Shown: positions 54,070 to 63,285, counted from the first letter of the stretch. The stretch: 64,000 bases of DNA from Haloarcula vallismortis ATCC 29715 (GCF_000337775.1 NZ_AOLQ01000004.1:124001-188000), one strand, 5' to 3'. A program made the numbers and translations. Notes: generated from the letters alone by a model not told the origin.

Positions 54070-55951
54070 GGGCAGCGGCACGCTCGGCTTGCTCGACCGG
54101 GGCCTGTATGCTCTATTCGCCCATCACGCCGAGGACGACCACCACGCAAGCACGCGCGACCGCTACCGAGCCGCCTATCCAAGCGCCGGCTTCGGCGTCT
54201 ACATCGCCAGGGTGTACGGACTCTCGTGGGTAGCGCTCTGTGTCGGTGTTGTCGGCACTGCCACGATAGCGATGCTCGTGCCGCCGCGGACCTTCGACTC
54301 GTTCGTCGCGGTGCTCCAACAGAGTCTTCCAGTGGTTAACAGACTGACACTACCAGAAGTCCCTCGGCTTCTCGTGGCCACTGTCCTCGGAACGGTCGCT
54401 GGACTCACGCTCAAACAGAGCGTGTTCGTCGCCGGCAACCGATACCTCTCGTGGGTCGCAAACGCGCGGCGCGCGGACATCGCAGCCACGCTCCCCGGCG
54501 CAGTCCGATACCTCAGAGTGCTCGCCTCCGGCACCCACGACCGGCGCGAGATGCTACGCGCCGTTGCCGAACAGGACGCCTACGGTGAGACGGCAGTCGC
54601 CTTCCGGCGCGCGCTTAATCAGGGCATTCTCACCGGCAGTCTCGACACTGGTATCGAACGAGTCGCCAGCGAAACACCTTCACGAGACCTGCTTGCACCG
54701 TTTCTGCTCAAGTTCCGCGAACACGCAAATCAGAGCGCAGAGGCGCTGGAGGGATATCTGGAGATGGAAGGACGCCTGCTCTCACACGAGCAGAGCCGAC
54801 AACACGAGCGCGCGACCGGCTATCTCGAACTGCTCGCGGAGTTGTTCGTCGTGTTGCTGGTGTTGCCTGCCCTCGTGGTGCTCATCGTCACCGTCATGGG
54901 AATCCTCGCTCCCGGTCTCTCCGAGCCTGTTGCGACGCCACTGGGCGAGACAACTGTCCGCGCCATCGTCGTCTATGGGAGTGCGGCGTTCGTGATGGCC
55001 ACCGGCCTGCTGGCTGCGTTTGTCGTCGCCACACTCCGGCCACGGAACACAGCCGCTCCGAGTTACAGCCTGCCGGATGGCCCCGTCGCACTACTTACAG
55101 CTATCCCTTCGAATCCAGCAAGCGCGCTCGTTGCCTGCGTCCCAGTGGGTGCTGTCGTCGCGGCGGGCCTCTGGTCACTGGGATACCGTCCGGTCAACGT
55201 CGCGCTCCTGTCCTACGCGACCGTCGGCGTCCCCGTCGGTGTGGTAACGGTCCGCCGGGCCAGAGCAGACGACGCGAAAGACCGAGAGATTCAGGACTTC
55301 GTTCACGCTGTCGCTGGCCACGTTGCGCTGGGCCGCCCGTTTCCCGAAGCGGTTCAACGCGTCGCCGACGACGTGGAACTCGGTGCGCTTGCCAGCGATG
55401 TCCAGTCGCTCGCGTTTACGCTCTCACTTGGTGACAGTCCCGGCGACGCCGCGGCTGATAGACGGGCCGCGGCGCTGGACCAGTTTGTCGACCGCGTCGG
55501 CACACCGATGGCTGAACAGACTATCGGACTCGTCGTCGGGGCACTGGATACGGGGAGTGATGCCGAAGATGTGTTCGAAACATTACAGACCGAGATTGGC
55601 CAACTTTACCATCTTCGGAAATCTATCCGCTCAGCGCTGCTCGTCTACGTCGCGGTCGGCTGGACGACGGCGCTGCTTGTTATCGGCATTACGGTCGCCG
55701 TTAACGTCTACGTCCTCGACAGCTTCGCGCAGCTATCGTCGGTTTCGGGTGGCGCGAACATCGCTTTCGACCCGACTGCAATCAAGCCCGCCCGGGAGCA
55801 ATACCGGTTTTACGTCGTCACACAGGCGACGATGCTGGCCTGTGGCTGGTTCGCTGGCACGGCGAGTCGCGGCGTCTACGAGGCGCTGTTGCACTCCTCC
55901 GGACTGGTACTCATCGCTTACGTTGTCTTTGCGGGGGCTGGTCTGATTTGA
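54059..55951 (+). CDS. type IV pilus membrane platform protein (PilC/TadC-like)
   Basis: A 630-residue polytopic membrane protein with two T2SSF-type repeats. Cytoplasmic helical segments (AATLPGAVRYLRVLASGTHD; IQDFVHAVAGHVALGRPFPEAV) are each followed by hydrophobic segments; about eight to nine membrane helices in total. It recruits the ATPase and holds the pilus base. Starts at GTG 54059, which overlaps the ATPase stop and has GGAGGT 8 bp upstream, a proper Shine-Dalgarno; no ATG is better. The next gene overlaps its stop by 4 bp. Confidence 0.9.
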   Translation: MTTEGSGTLGLLDRGLYALFAHHAEDDHHASTRDRYRAAYPSAGFGVYIARVYGLSWVALCVGVVGTATIAMLVPPRTFDSFVAVLQQSLPVVNRLTLPEVPRLLVATVLGTVAGLTLKQSVFVAGNRYLSWVANARRADIAATLPGAVRYLRVLASGTHDRREMLRAVAEQDAYGETAVAFRRALNQGILTGSLDTGIERVASETPSRDLLAPFLLKFREHANQSAEALEGYLEMEGRLLSHEQSRQHERATGYLELLAELFVVLLVLPALVVLIVTVMGILAPGLSEPVATPLGETTVRAIVVYGSAAFVMATGLLAAFVVATLRPRNTAAPSYSLPDGPVALLTAIPSNPASALVACVPVGAVVAAGLWSLGYRPVNVALLSYATVGVPVGVVTVRRARADDAKDREIQDFVHAVAGHVALGRPFPEAVQRVADDVELGALASDVQSLAFTLSLGDSPGDAAADRRAAALDQFVDRVGTPMAEQTIGLVVGALDTGSDAEDVFETLQTEIGQLYHLRKSIRSALLVYVAVGWTTALLVIGITVAVNVYVLDSFAQLSSVSGGANIAFDPTAIKPAREQYRFYVVTQATMLACGWFAGTASRGVYEALLHSSGLVLIAYVVFAGAGLI

Positions 55952-56673
55952 TTGGCGACACCGACGCGCAGTCACACGTCGTCGGCGTGGTGTTGCTGCT
56001 GGGACTGACTGTCGTCGCGCTCGGCGGACTGACAGCTGTCGTCGGAACTGTCGTCGATGGGCACACTGCAACCGCTGACGAGGCCCGCGTCGCCAACACG
56101 TTCGAGACGGCGTTCCGGCCGGTCGAGCAGACAGGCCATCAGACTGTTCGCGTCCGGTTTACCGAGGGGCGGCTGACCACAGCAGAGCGAGAGCTCCGGG
56201 TCCTCAACGAGTCTGGCGTCCAGCGGACGGTCTCCATCGATGCGATAGTGTACGACTCCGGCGACAACCGCGTTCGGTTTCTCGGCGGGAGCGTCGTCCG
56301 CGGGACAGCGGGCAACGCCTGGCTCGAAACGGACCCGCCAGTGACGGCGACCCGGGACGACACGGCAGTCATCGTCGGTGCGCCGCTCGTCAACGCCAGT
56401 GGCGGAACGGTATCCGGGACAGGCGGCGTCTCTGCAGGCATTCGACAGAACGTCAGCCACGAACGCGAGCGGCTCCCGGCCGCCAACTACAGCGTGGCTA
56501 TCGAGACGGAGACGCCCCGTCCGCTCACCGAGTACTTCCAGCGGGTCGGTGCAACCACGCGAGTCAGGGACATCGATGGCGACGGCGTCCAGAGCGTCGT
56601 GGCGACGTTCCCGGGCCGACGAACGCTATATCTGGTCCGTCACGACATGCGGACGGAGGTAAGACATGGATAA
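55948..56673 (+). CDS. type IV pilin-like minor pilin 1
   Basis: A 241-residue protein with one N-terminal hydrophobic helix: charged DTDAQSHVV, then GVVLLLGLTVVALGGLTAVVG, and a long beta-rich ectodomain. The arrangement resembles archaeal pilins (class III signal, DxQ-type hydrophobic start). Start codon is TTG at 55948, overlapping the platform stop (TTGA). The exterior part has Asn-Xaa-Ser/Thr sites (e.g. NES, NAS, NVS, NYS) for N-glycosylation. Likely a minor pilin or pilin-associated protein. Confidence 0.7.
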   Translation: MIGDTDAQSHVVGVVLLLGLTVVALGGLTAVVGTVVDGHTATADEARVANTFETAFRPVEQTGHQTVRVRFTEGRLTTAERELRVLNESGVQRTVSIDAIVYDSGDNRVRFLGGSVVRGTAGNAWLETDPPVTATRDDTAVIVGAPLVNASGGTVSGTGGVSAGIRQNVSHERERLPAANYSVAIETETPRPLTEYFQRVGATTRVRDIDGDGVQSVVATFPGRRTLYLVRHDMRTEVRHG

Positions 56674-57112
56674 CCGCGCGCTCAGTACCGTCGTCGAGAA
56701 ACTACTGAGCATGGGGCTGGTACTGCTGTACATCGGATTAGTGACGACGACCTTGTACGGCGGCACCGTCCCGGCGTATCAGTCTGCCGTTGGAGCGGAA
56801 CTCGGTGACCGAACGCTCGCCGAAGCGACGGCCCGCGTCGAACAGGCCGTCCCGCCCGACGCCCGGGTCGTCTCGGCGACCGTTCGGGTGTCGCTGCCGG
56901 AGACTATCGACGGGGCGGGATACAGCATCCGGACTGACGGGGATGCTCTCGTCCTCGACCACCCCAGCCCCGAAATCGGCGGTCGAACACAGCCGCTGTT
57001 GCCCGACAGAGTCGATACCTTCGAAGGCGAGTGGCAGAGTGGCAGTCCGACTGTCGTCGCTGTCTCCGGAACACAGGGGAGCGTGACAGTGACACTGGAG
57101 GCGGAGCGATGA
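56666..57112 (+). CDS. type IV pilin-like protein 2
   Basis: A 148-residue protein beginning MDNRALSTVVEKL, with the hydrophobic run SMGLVLLYIGLVTTTL and a short beta ectodomain. The RALS stretch before the helix resembles a prepilin cleavage site. Overlaps the preceding frame by 8 bp, with GGAGGT upstream of ATG 56666. Conserved companions of haloarchaeal pilus operons look like this; no specific role known. Confidence 0.7.
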   Translation: MDNRALSTVVEKLLSMGLVLLYIGLVTTTLYGGTVPAYQSAVGAELGDRTLAEATARVEQAVPPDARVVSATVRVSLPETIDGAGYSIRTDGDALVLDHPSPEIGGRTQPLLPDRVDTFEGEWQSGSPTVVAVSGTQGSVTVTLEAER

Positions 57113-57813
57113 CCCTGTCCAACCATCGCTCTGACGACACCGTGCGCGCCCAGACATCGCTACCAGCGCTGGGCGTCGCACTCGTGTTGCTGACCGTTGT
57201 CACCGGTCTGGGGGTCGCGATGGCTGACACCGCGATTGCCGGCGCTGACCGGAGTCCCGACGAGCGACGGGTCGCCGCCGCGATTGCAGACCGACTCGTC
57301 GCGGCGGACGGACCGCTGGCCGCCCGGAGCAACGTGTTCAACCAATCCAATGTGGACGGCTTCGACCAGACGGCGCTGGAGCGGAGCGCACCGTCGGCCA
57401 GTGAGCATGCGGTCAGCGTCGAGTTGGCTGACGAGGAGATAGCACGCAGCGGCACGGTTCACAGCGGGACGCGAATCAGTCGCCTCGTTGTGGTCGAGTC
57501 TCGGGAGTCACGAACACTCACGCCTGCCCTGACAACGACCGACGCGGTGACGCTCCCCCGCCGGAGCGCGCAAGCCACGGTCACTATCGATCCACCAGCC
57601 GGTACGACCGTCTGGACGGTCCGCGCTAACGACCGGGTTGTCCTTCACAATCGGAGTGGATTGAGTGGCAGCCACACGGTCTCGCTAGTGCCCTACGAGA
57701 CGACAGAGCTACGATTCCAGCGCGCTGGGCGACTCGAATCCGGGAACGTGACCATCAGCTATGACGCCCCGCGGTCGACGAAAGAAACCCTGGTGGTGAC
57801 CGTCGATGCGTAG
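57109..57813 (+). CDS. type IV pilin-like protein 3
   Basis: A 234-residue protein with N-terminal RAQTSLPALGVALVLLTVVT, one membrane helix, and a beta-rich exterior with NQS and NRS glycosylation sites. ATG 57109 overlaps the previous stop (ATGA), with GGAGGCGGAG upstream as ribosome-binding site. The QTS(L)P start before a hydrophobic helix is shared with the next protein, suggesting the same processing. Role not known. Confidence 0.68.
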   Translation: MTLSNHRSDDTVRAQTSLPALGVALVLLTVVTGLGVAMADTAIAGADRSPDERRVAAAIADRLVAADGPLAARSNVFNQSNVDGFDQTALERSAPSASEHAVSVELADEEIARSGTVHSGTRISRLVVVESRESRTLTPALTTTDAVTLPRRSAQATVTIDPPAGTTVWTVRANDRVVLHNRSGLSGSHTVSLVPYETTELRFQRAGRLESGNVTISYDAPRSTKETLVVTVDA

Positions 57814-58210
57814 AGCACAGTTGCCGCTGTCGCTCGTGGAGGTCGCCCTCGGGACAGTGCTGATTCTCGGCGTCGCGCTCGGGTTTGCTCTGGGGACGCC
57901 AGCGCCCGACAGGCAGGGACCACAGCTCGATGCGTACGCTTCGGACACGGCGGCACTTCTGGCCAACGACCCGCCGCGACACGACGGTGCAACGCGACTG
58001 CAGGAAGTCGTCGCGAGCCCGGCAGCCTTCGACCGCGAACAAGACGCGCTTTCGAACCGGGTCGCTCGCATCCTCCCCGACAACGTCCTGTTCCGGGTGG
58101 AAACACCGTACGGGGCAGTCGGAACACCGACGCCACAGGGCGTTAGCACCGGAACCGCAACTGTCCCGACGGGACACGGCAGTGTCAGGATTATCGTGTG
58201 GTACGCATGA
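57806..58210 (+). CDS. type IV pilin-like protein 4
   Basis: A 134-residue protein: MRRAQLPLSLVEVALGTVLILGVALGFAL is a basic start followed by one hydrophobic helix with a Glu at about position 5 of the mature part (SLVE), the hallmark of type IV pilins. The rest is a small beta domain. Overlaps the previous gene by 8 bp. Likely a minor pilin, perhaps at the pilus tip or priming complex (inference). Confidence 0.72.
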   Translation: MRRAQLPLSLVEVALGTVLILGVALGFALGTPAPDRQGPQLDAYASDTAALLANDPPRHDGATRLQEVVASPAAFDREQDALSNRVARILPDNVLFRVETPYGAVGTPTPQGVSTGTATVPTGHGSVRIIVWYA

Positions 58211-58740
58211 CTCGGCGCGGCCAACTCGTCCTCGTTGCGGCCACGGTCGTGGCTGTTGCACTTGTCCCAATCCTCTTTGCGTCCCTGCAACTGGGCTATC
58301 ACGACGATGTTCGGGCGACAGCCGACTACCACGATGACCCTTCAGTTGACGCGCTTCGGGTCCTCGAACGTGCCGTCGCAACCGAGAGCGCGTCGATTCC
58401 GAGCCAGTACGCCTGGGCCGAGAACGATTCGGCAGTGGCAACCGTTCGCACTGGGCTGGGGCCTCGGCTTGACCGCCTCCAAACATCCCGAATTGAGGAC
58501 GGTGTCCATTACAATATAACCTACAATGAGACTGCAGCACAGCAGTGGGAGGACGCGAACTGTCCGTCAGGACCAGCCCGCCAGTTCGGGGACTGCGCCA
58601 CCGACCGTGGCGTCGTTGTTCAGAACCGTGTGGACCGAACGCACGTGCTTGCCGTCGGTTTCGATGTGACCACGACGACCGAACGCGGTGCAACCACTGT
58701 CACCGTGGTTCTGGAACCCAGCGGTCGGTCGTCGCGGTAA
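58207..58740 (+). CDS. type IV pilin-like protein 5
   Basis: A 177-residue protein: MTRRGQLVLVAATVVAVALVPI, a single N-terminal membrane helix, then an acidic ectodomain with NIT glycosylation sequon and two Cys (NCPSG, GDCATD) that might form a disulfide. The start ATG 58207 overlaps the previous stop (ATGA). Last gene of the operon; 55 bp later, genes turn to the minus strand. Confidence 0.7.
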   Translation: MTRRGQLVLVAATVVAVALVPILFASLQLGYHDDVRATADYHDDPSVDALRVLERAVATESASIPSQYAWAENDSAVATVRTGLGPRLDRLQTSRIEDGVHYNITYNETAAQQWEDANCPSGPARQFGDCATDRGVVVQNRVDRTHVLAVGFDVTTTTERGATTVTVVLEPSGRSSR

Positions 58741-58795
58741 GCGGACCAAATCAAAAACTGGCCCTTGCACCACAAATCAGCAGACGGCGTGTGCG

Positions 58796-59308
58796 TTACT
58801 CCGTTGTGCCCGGCGTCTCGGTTCGGGCCTGGGACCTGATTTGTTCGAACGTAGCTTGCGGAAAGAGGCCGGTGACACTGTCGAGAGAAAGCGTGTCGAT
58901 AAGGCCGGCTGGCGGGCCGGTGACCAGCAGTGCACCGGCTTCGGAGACGGAGTCGTCGATGGTGAGACCGAGATCGGATGTCGCACGCTCGTTAAAGGAG
59001 CTGATTGCCTCTTCGATCAGGCTCTCCTGTGCGGTGCGGTATTCCGACTGTGCCTCGCTTTGGGTGAGGTTTCCGCTCTGGAGTTCGGACTGGATCTCCT
59101 GTTGTCGTTCCTGTAACTGCGCCTGGTCCGGTTCGACGCCGACCGTCACCGTCGCGGGCTCCGCGTCCGCGGTCTGGCTTTGGGGTCCTGTTCCCGATTC
59201 CGTGCCGTCGCTGTTACCGCTCTGGAGGGCGTTACAGCCGGCCAGCGATACTGTCGCGGTCGTTCCGGCGAGTTGCATGAAGCGGCGGCGCGTGGACTCG
59301 AATTCCAT
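58796..59308 (-). CDS. Tat lipoprotein, hypothetical
   Basis: A 170-residue predicted lipoprotein. Tat motif STRRRFMQLAG, hydrophobic run, and lipobox LAGC with the Cys that would be lipid-modified. A Ser/Gly/Thr linker precedes a mostly helical domain (QAQLQERQQEIQSELQSGNLTQ, coiled-coil-like) and a C-terminal part GLIDTLSLDSVTGLF. Anchored outside the cell. It faces the pilus operon tail-to-tail, and diverges from the photolyase gene. Function unknown. Confidence 0.75.
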   Translation of the reverse strand: MEFESTRRRFMQLAGTTATVSLAGCNALQSGNSDGTESGTGPQSQTADAEPATVTVGVEPDQAQLQERQQEIQSELQSGNLTQSEAQSEYRTAQESLIEEAISSFNERATSDLGLTIDDSVSEAGALLVTGPPAGLIDTLSLDSVTGLFPQATFEQIRSQARTETPGTTE

Positions 59309-59440
59309 TATCGGCTAGCACGGGTCCCGCGGGGTAACCTTTCTGGTAGCGAAATGGGCCCACTGTGCCGGTCACTGAGACCACTACCTCGAACTACCTG
59401 GTTTCAGGAGCCGAAAGACAGTGGTGTCTGCGGTCCAACG

Positions 59441-61060
59441 ATGATTCGATTGGTGCATATGCCGGGACTGGGGTCGGACGACACGCTCATACCACAGGGA
59501 GACGCAATTCCGACGCTTGCCGACGACGAGGCCGGCACAGTCGTCTGGCATCGCGAACACCTGCGGATTCGCGACCAGGCCGCGGTAGCGAGGGCTGCGT
59601 CGTCCGAGTATATGCTTCCGCTGTTCGTGTTCGACCCGGCGTTCTACGGCGCGGAGGGCCTGGCCTGTGACAGCCGCGTCCGGTTCCTGCATGACTGCCT
59701 GACCGACCTCTCGGACCAGTACCACACAGCGACCGGTCGTGGGCTCACCTACGCCCACGGGGACCCCGTGGACGTGCTGGGGCGGTTCCGCGAGGCAGGC
59801 TGGGACATCGTGACGATGGCCGTTCCCACAGGGCGCTACGGCCGGCAGCGGGACCGCCGTGTGCGGGACCAGTGTGACGTGACATTCATCGACGGCGACG
59901 GACTGGTGCGGGACCGAGTAGAAACTCGCGAGGGGTGGCAGGACGACGTGTCGGCGTGGTTCGCTGCCGACCAGTACGACTGGGACCCAGGCACGGTCAG
60001 CTCACGGAGCTTCGACACAGGCGTTGACATCGGCACTATCGAGGACCACTACGATATCACGCCGTCGAAATCCGCTGTCCCTCGCGGCGGGACCGGTCCT
60101 GCGCACGAGCGGCTGTCGGCGTTCGCCGAGCGGCTCGACGACTATCCCGGTAACATCTCCGCGCCGACAGACGCCCGAGATGGGACCAGCGGGCTCTCGC
60201 CGTATCTCGCCTTCGGCTGTCTCTCCGTGCGGCAGGTCATCCAGTACATCAATGAGTACGCACCCGACGGTCGCGGAAAAGAGATGTTCATCTCGCGGCT
60301 GTTCTGGAACAAACACTACGAGCAGAAACTCGAAGACTGGGCTGGCTGGCTCGATACGGCAGTTAATCCGGTGTTCGAGGGATTCAACGCGGAACAGTAC
60401 GACCCTGACCTGGTGGCCGCTTGGAAGCACGGCCGGACCGGGTTTCCGATGGTCGATGCGTCGATGCGCTGTCTCAAAGAGATGGGCTGGCTCAACTTCC
60501 GGATGCGGGCGATGTGTGCCTCGGTGTACTACCACCTCCTCCAGCAGCCCTGGCGAATCGGCGCGGATTGGTTCTACCACCACCTCATCGACGCTTCGGC
60601 AGCGATCAACTACACCCAGTGGCAGTCACAGTGTGGACTGATCGGCAAGCCGGCCCTTCGGCTGTATAATCCCCGTAAGCAGGTCCGCGATCAGGACCCG
60701 GACGGCGAGTTCATCCGCCGATGGGTGCCCGAACTCGAAGCGCTTCCCGACGAGTACCTCGACCGTCCCGAAGGGACGCCGGTTCACGTACAGGCGTCCT
60801 GTGGTGTCGACATCGGCGAGGACTATCCGCGGCCGGTCGTCGACTACGACGTGGCCCGGCAGGCCTTCCGCCGGCGTTACGAGGCGGTTCGTGCCGATGC
60901 GGCCGACGCTCTGAGCGATTCGACTATCGCGCGCCGGGCCTCTTTCTCCGGTGGCCGCGAAGCCGCTGCACGTATCGCTGCAGAACATGGGACGGATGCG
61001 TCGACCGGCGCGGAAGACGGTGGGACCCAGACAAGCCTCGGTTCGTTCAGTGACGAATAG
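59441..61060 (+). CDS. photolyase/cryptochrome-family DNA repair flavoprotein
   Basis: A 539-residue photolyase-fold protein. N-terminal alpha/beta antenna domain (VVWHREHLRIRDQAAVARAA; MLPLFVFDPAFYGAEG) and C-terminal FAD domain with TSGLSPYLAFGCLSVRQ, RLFWNKHYEQKLEDW, RTGFPMVDASMRCLKEMGW and NYTQWQSQCG. Repairs UV-induced pyrimidine dimers using blue light (family role); some haloarchaeal paralogues may instead be photosensory. The FAD contact positions look intact. ATG 59441 is used; ATG 59459 is an alternative. The Gly/Ser/Thr-rich C-terminus after about 500 is variable. Confidence 0.87.
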   Translation: MIRLVHMPGLGSDDTLIPQGDAIPTLADDEAGTVVWHREHLRIRDQAAVARAASSEYMLPLFVFDPAFYGAEGLACDSRVRFLHDCLTDLSDQYHTATGRGLTYAHGDPVDVLGRFREAGWDIVTMAVPTGRYGRQRDRRVRDQCDVTFIDGDGLVRDRVETREGWQDDVSAWFAADQYDWDPGTVSSRSFDTGVDIGTIEDHYDITPSKSAVPRGGTGPAHERLSAFAERLDDYPGNISAPTDARDGTSGLSPYLAFGCLSVRQVIQYINEYAPDGRGKEMFISRLFWNKHYEQKLEDWAGWLDTAVNPVFEGFNAEQYDPDLVAAWKHGRTGFPMVDASMRCLKEMGWLNFRMRAMCASVYYHLLQQPWRIGADWFYHHLIDASAAINYTQWQSQCGLIGKPALRLYNPRKQVRDQDPDGEFIRRWVPELEALPDEYLDRPEGTPVHVQASCGVDIGEDYPRPVVDYDVARQAFRRRYEAVRADAADALSDSTIARRASFSGGREAAARIAAEHGTDASTGAEDGGTQTSLGSFSDE

Positions 61061-61129
61061 GCGTACAGACATGTCCAGTGTTGCCAAACGCCAAAGAGGC
61101 TAAGATGGTTGCCCACGCAGACATGGCCA

Positions 61130-61945
61130 ATGGCCGACGGTCCGGGCGACATTGTTTTCGAGGATTGCAAGTACCTTACCGGGTCACCACAGCGGTTCGC
61201 GGTGCTGGCCCAGCTCCGGGAGCGTCCGGCACGGCCAACCGAGCTGTGTGATTCGGTAGATGCGACCCGAACCACGATCCAGCGGATTCTCGCAGGGTTC
61301 TCCGAGCGCCAGTGGGTCGTCAAGCGGGACGGTGAGTACCGACTCACGGTGACTGGACAGCGGGTGTTCGACCGGTACAGGGCGCTCGTCAGCGAGGTCG
61401 AGCAAGCCCGGGCAGCCGGTCCGCTGGCTGCCCACCTCGGGCCCATCGCGGCAGACCTGCCTGCGGACCTGCTTGACCCTGACTGTCTCACGACGAGTTC
61501 CGAGCAGAATCCGCTGGCAGCGGTCAATCGGTTCACCGACTGGATACACGAAGCCGAGGGAGACGTTCGAGCTATCTCACCGATCGTAACGTCGGTGTTC
61601 AACGACGCCGCAGTGAAACTCCTCGAAACAGGGACGCACATCGAGTTCATCATCGACCACAGCGTGCTCGAACGGTCCGCGTCCGATTTCTCGGATGCAC
61701 TGGAGCGAGGCCTCGAACACGAGAACATCGACACGTACGTCCACGACACCACGCTCGATATCGGCCTCGCGCTGGACCGCTCGCGAGTCTGTCTGGCAGC
61801 CTACGACGACCGGAACAACCTCCGGGCGATAGCGGAATCCGACGCCACAGCGGCGTATCGCTGGGCCGAGACGGTGTTCGATCGACATACAGAGCGGTCA
61901 GAACCGCTTGCAGCAGTCCTGCCTGTACAGGAAAACAATCCGTGA
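61130..61945 (+). CDS. winged-helix regulator with FilR1-like sensor domain
   Basis: A 271-residue regulator. N-terminal winged helix (RFAVLAQLRERPARPTELCD, ATRTTIQRILAGFSERQWV, wing VKRDGEYRLT), a helical linker, and a C-terminal sensor (about 115-265: NRFTDWIHEAEGDVRAISPI, EFIIDHSVLERS, DRSRVCLAAYDDRNNLRAI) like the domain of archaeal methanogenesis-regulator-type proteins. Haloarchaea have dozens of these. Start at ATG 61130 rather than a TTG at 61109. It lies 69 bp after the photolyase gene on the same strand. Ligand and targets unknown. Confidence 0.82.
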   Translation: MADGPGDIVFEDCKYLTGSPQRFAVLAQLRERPARPTELCDSVDATRTTIQRILAGFSERQWVVKRDGEYRLTVTGQRVFDRYRALVSEVEQARAAGPLAAHLGPIAADLPADLLDPDCLTTSSEQNPLAAVNRFTDWIHEAEGDVRAISPIVTSVFNDAAVKLLETGTHIEFIIDHSVLERSASDFSDALERGLEHENIDTYVHDTTLDIGLALDRSRVCLAAYDDRNNLRAIAESDATAAYRWAETVFDRHTERSEPLAAVLPVQENNP

Positions 61946-62084
61946 CGGGCCGGTGTGAGGGCCGAAGGGAGTACTGGTCAGCGCTCCAGCACTCGCTGGA
62001 GGGCGGGATAGCGTATCCCCGGACAGTGGTATAGCCGGTAGGGGCCTATACTTATTCGCTGTAACTGTTTCGGACGACAACACA

Positions 62085-62103
62085 TGTTACAGGGGTTGTA
62101 ACA
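62085..62103. promoter_or_regulatory. inverted repeat between two regulator genes
   Basis: TGTTACA-GGGGT-TGTAACA, perfect 7-bp arms. It lies between the two regulator genes and does not overlap a gene. Candidate binding site; unknown protein. Confidence 0.4.
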
Positions 62104-62172
62104 TCCGAGAAAGATCATTCCGTTTTACCACGGGGTGAGAGGTCATCTGGCGACAACAGTAGCTAGCGTTTC

Positions 62173-62211
62173 TATACTGTCACCGAGGCTGAAATAATCG
62201 CCGACAGTATA
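62173..62211 (+). promoter_or_regulatory. inverted repeat covering the TATA box of the small winged-helix gene
   Basis: TATACTGTC at 62173-62181 and GACAGTATA at 62203-62211, perfect 9-bp arms. The right arm contains the TATA box of the gene starting at 62238 (about 28 nt away). Likely operator for self-repression. Confidence 0.5.
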
Positions 62212-62237
62212 AGTATGTGGCAATCGTTGACAGAAGT

Positions 62238-62471
62238 ATGTCTCCGCCTGGACGAGAGATCCAGTACACCGAATCGGACGTTATCGAGGTGTTCAAACAC
62301 CGGAACGATTACGCGGAGCCACTCACGGCGTCGGAGGTAGCAGACAGACTCGGTTGTTCGCGCCGGACAGCACTGAACAAACTCCACGACCTCGAATCAG
62401 AGACGGATATCACGAGCAAGAAAGTCGGGGGACGGTCGCGGGTGTGGTGGATTCCAGTCCGGGCAGACTGA
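62238..62471 (+). CDS. small winged-helix DNA-binding protein
   Basis: A 77-residue protein that is essentially one winged helix: SDVIEVFKHRNDYAEPLTAS, recognition helix EVADRLGCSRRTALNKLHDLE and wing ITSKKVGGRSRVWWIP. No ligand domain, so it probably acts as a simple repressor or needs a partner. A 9-bp-arm inverted repeat (62173-62211) overlaps its TATA box, which suggests autoregulation. Start at ATG 62238. Convergent with the PAP2 gene, 4 bp apart. Confidence 0.78.
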   Translation: MSPPGREIQYTESDVIEVFKHRNDYAEPLTASEVADRLGCSRRTALNKLHDLESETDITSKKVGGRSRVWWIPVRAD

Positions 62472-62475
62472 GCCG

Positions 62476-63282
62476 TCACGGCGGGTCGCCTTCGGAGTGA
62501 AACCGGGGGCGTGTCGCGACGTACACACTGATGGCTCCGAGCAAGACTCCAAAGACGACGTCGGTCGCCCAGTGGATACCAAGCACCATCGTCGAGAGGA
62601 TGACACTGCCGGCCAGGAACGTCGCGACCGGGAGCCAGCGGGGATATTCCGCCCGGAGGCGGTAAGCCATGAGCGCGACTGTCACCGACAGCGACGTGTG
62701 CAACGACGGGAAGACGTTCGTATTGGCGTTGACCTGCGCCGTTACCAGCTGGAAGCGCGGTATCGTATCGAACAGGAGCGGTTCGACCATGTCCGGGGCG
62801 AAGTTTCGCGGGCCGTACGCGACGAACAGTATGTAACAGAGCAAGCCGATGCCGTAGTTGACCGCGTAGGCAAAGGCGGTTTCCCTGAGATAGCGCGTCG
62901 TCCCCAGCAGTAGCGTCAGCACCAGCGGAAACACCAGCAGGAACACGTAGCCGTATATGTACACGAACCCCAGATACAGCGTGAGCCACGCCGGTGCGAG
63001 CGACTGGAGCGAGGCGACAAACGCTCCCTCGACCGCGTAGATCGTTTTTGTGATATTACTCCCGATGAGCCAGGACAGTCCGACGCCGACATCACGGACG
63101 ACACTGTTGACCGCCAGTACAGCCACCAGCAAAAGGAGTGGACGGGCATTCTGCCGAAGCCGTGTCCGTAGCACGGGTAGTTCCGCCCGAATGCGGTCCG
63201 GGCCGACGACTGTGACGGCACCGACAGTGAGCAACAGCGAGACGACGACGGCGACTTCGGAGAAGACGGAGACGACGTTCAT
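62476..63282 (-). CDS. PAP2-family membrane phosphatase
   Basis: A 268-residue membrane protein with about six helices and the PAP2 acid-phosphatase signature: YGPRNF region, then PSLHTSLSVTVALM with catalytic His, and GIHWATDVVFGVLLG with the second His. Family members dephosphorylate lipid phosphates or transfer headgroups, on the outer membrane face. It resembles inositol-phosphorylceramide/phosphatidylglycerol-type PAP2 proteins in haloarchaea. Its start is 3 bp downstream of the stop of the following minus-strand gene, so they may be cotranscribed. Confidence 0.85.
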   Translation of the reverse strand: MNVVSVFSEVAVVVSLLLTVGAVTVVGPDRIRAELPVLRTRLRQNARPLLLLVAVLAVNSVVRDVGVGLSWLIGSNITKTIYAVEGAFVASLQSLAPAWLTLYLGFVYIYGYVFLLVFPLVLTLLLGTTRYLRETAFAYAVNYGIGLLCYILFVAYGPRNFAPDMVEPLLFDTIPRFQLVTAQVNANTNVFPSLHTSLSVTVALMAYRLRAEYPRWLPVATFLAGSVILSTMVLGIHWATDVVFGVLLGAISVYVATRPRFHSEGDPP

Positions 63283-63285
63283 ACG

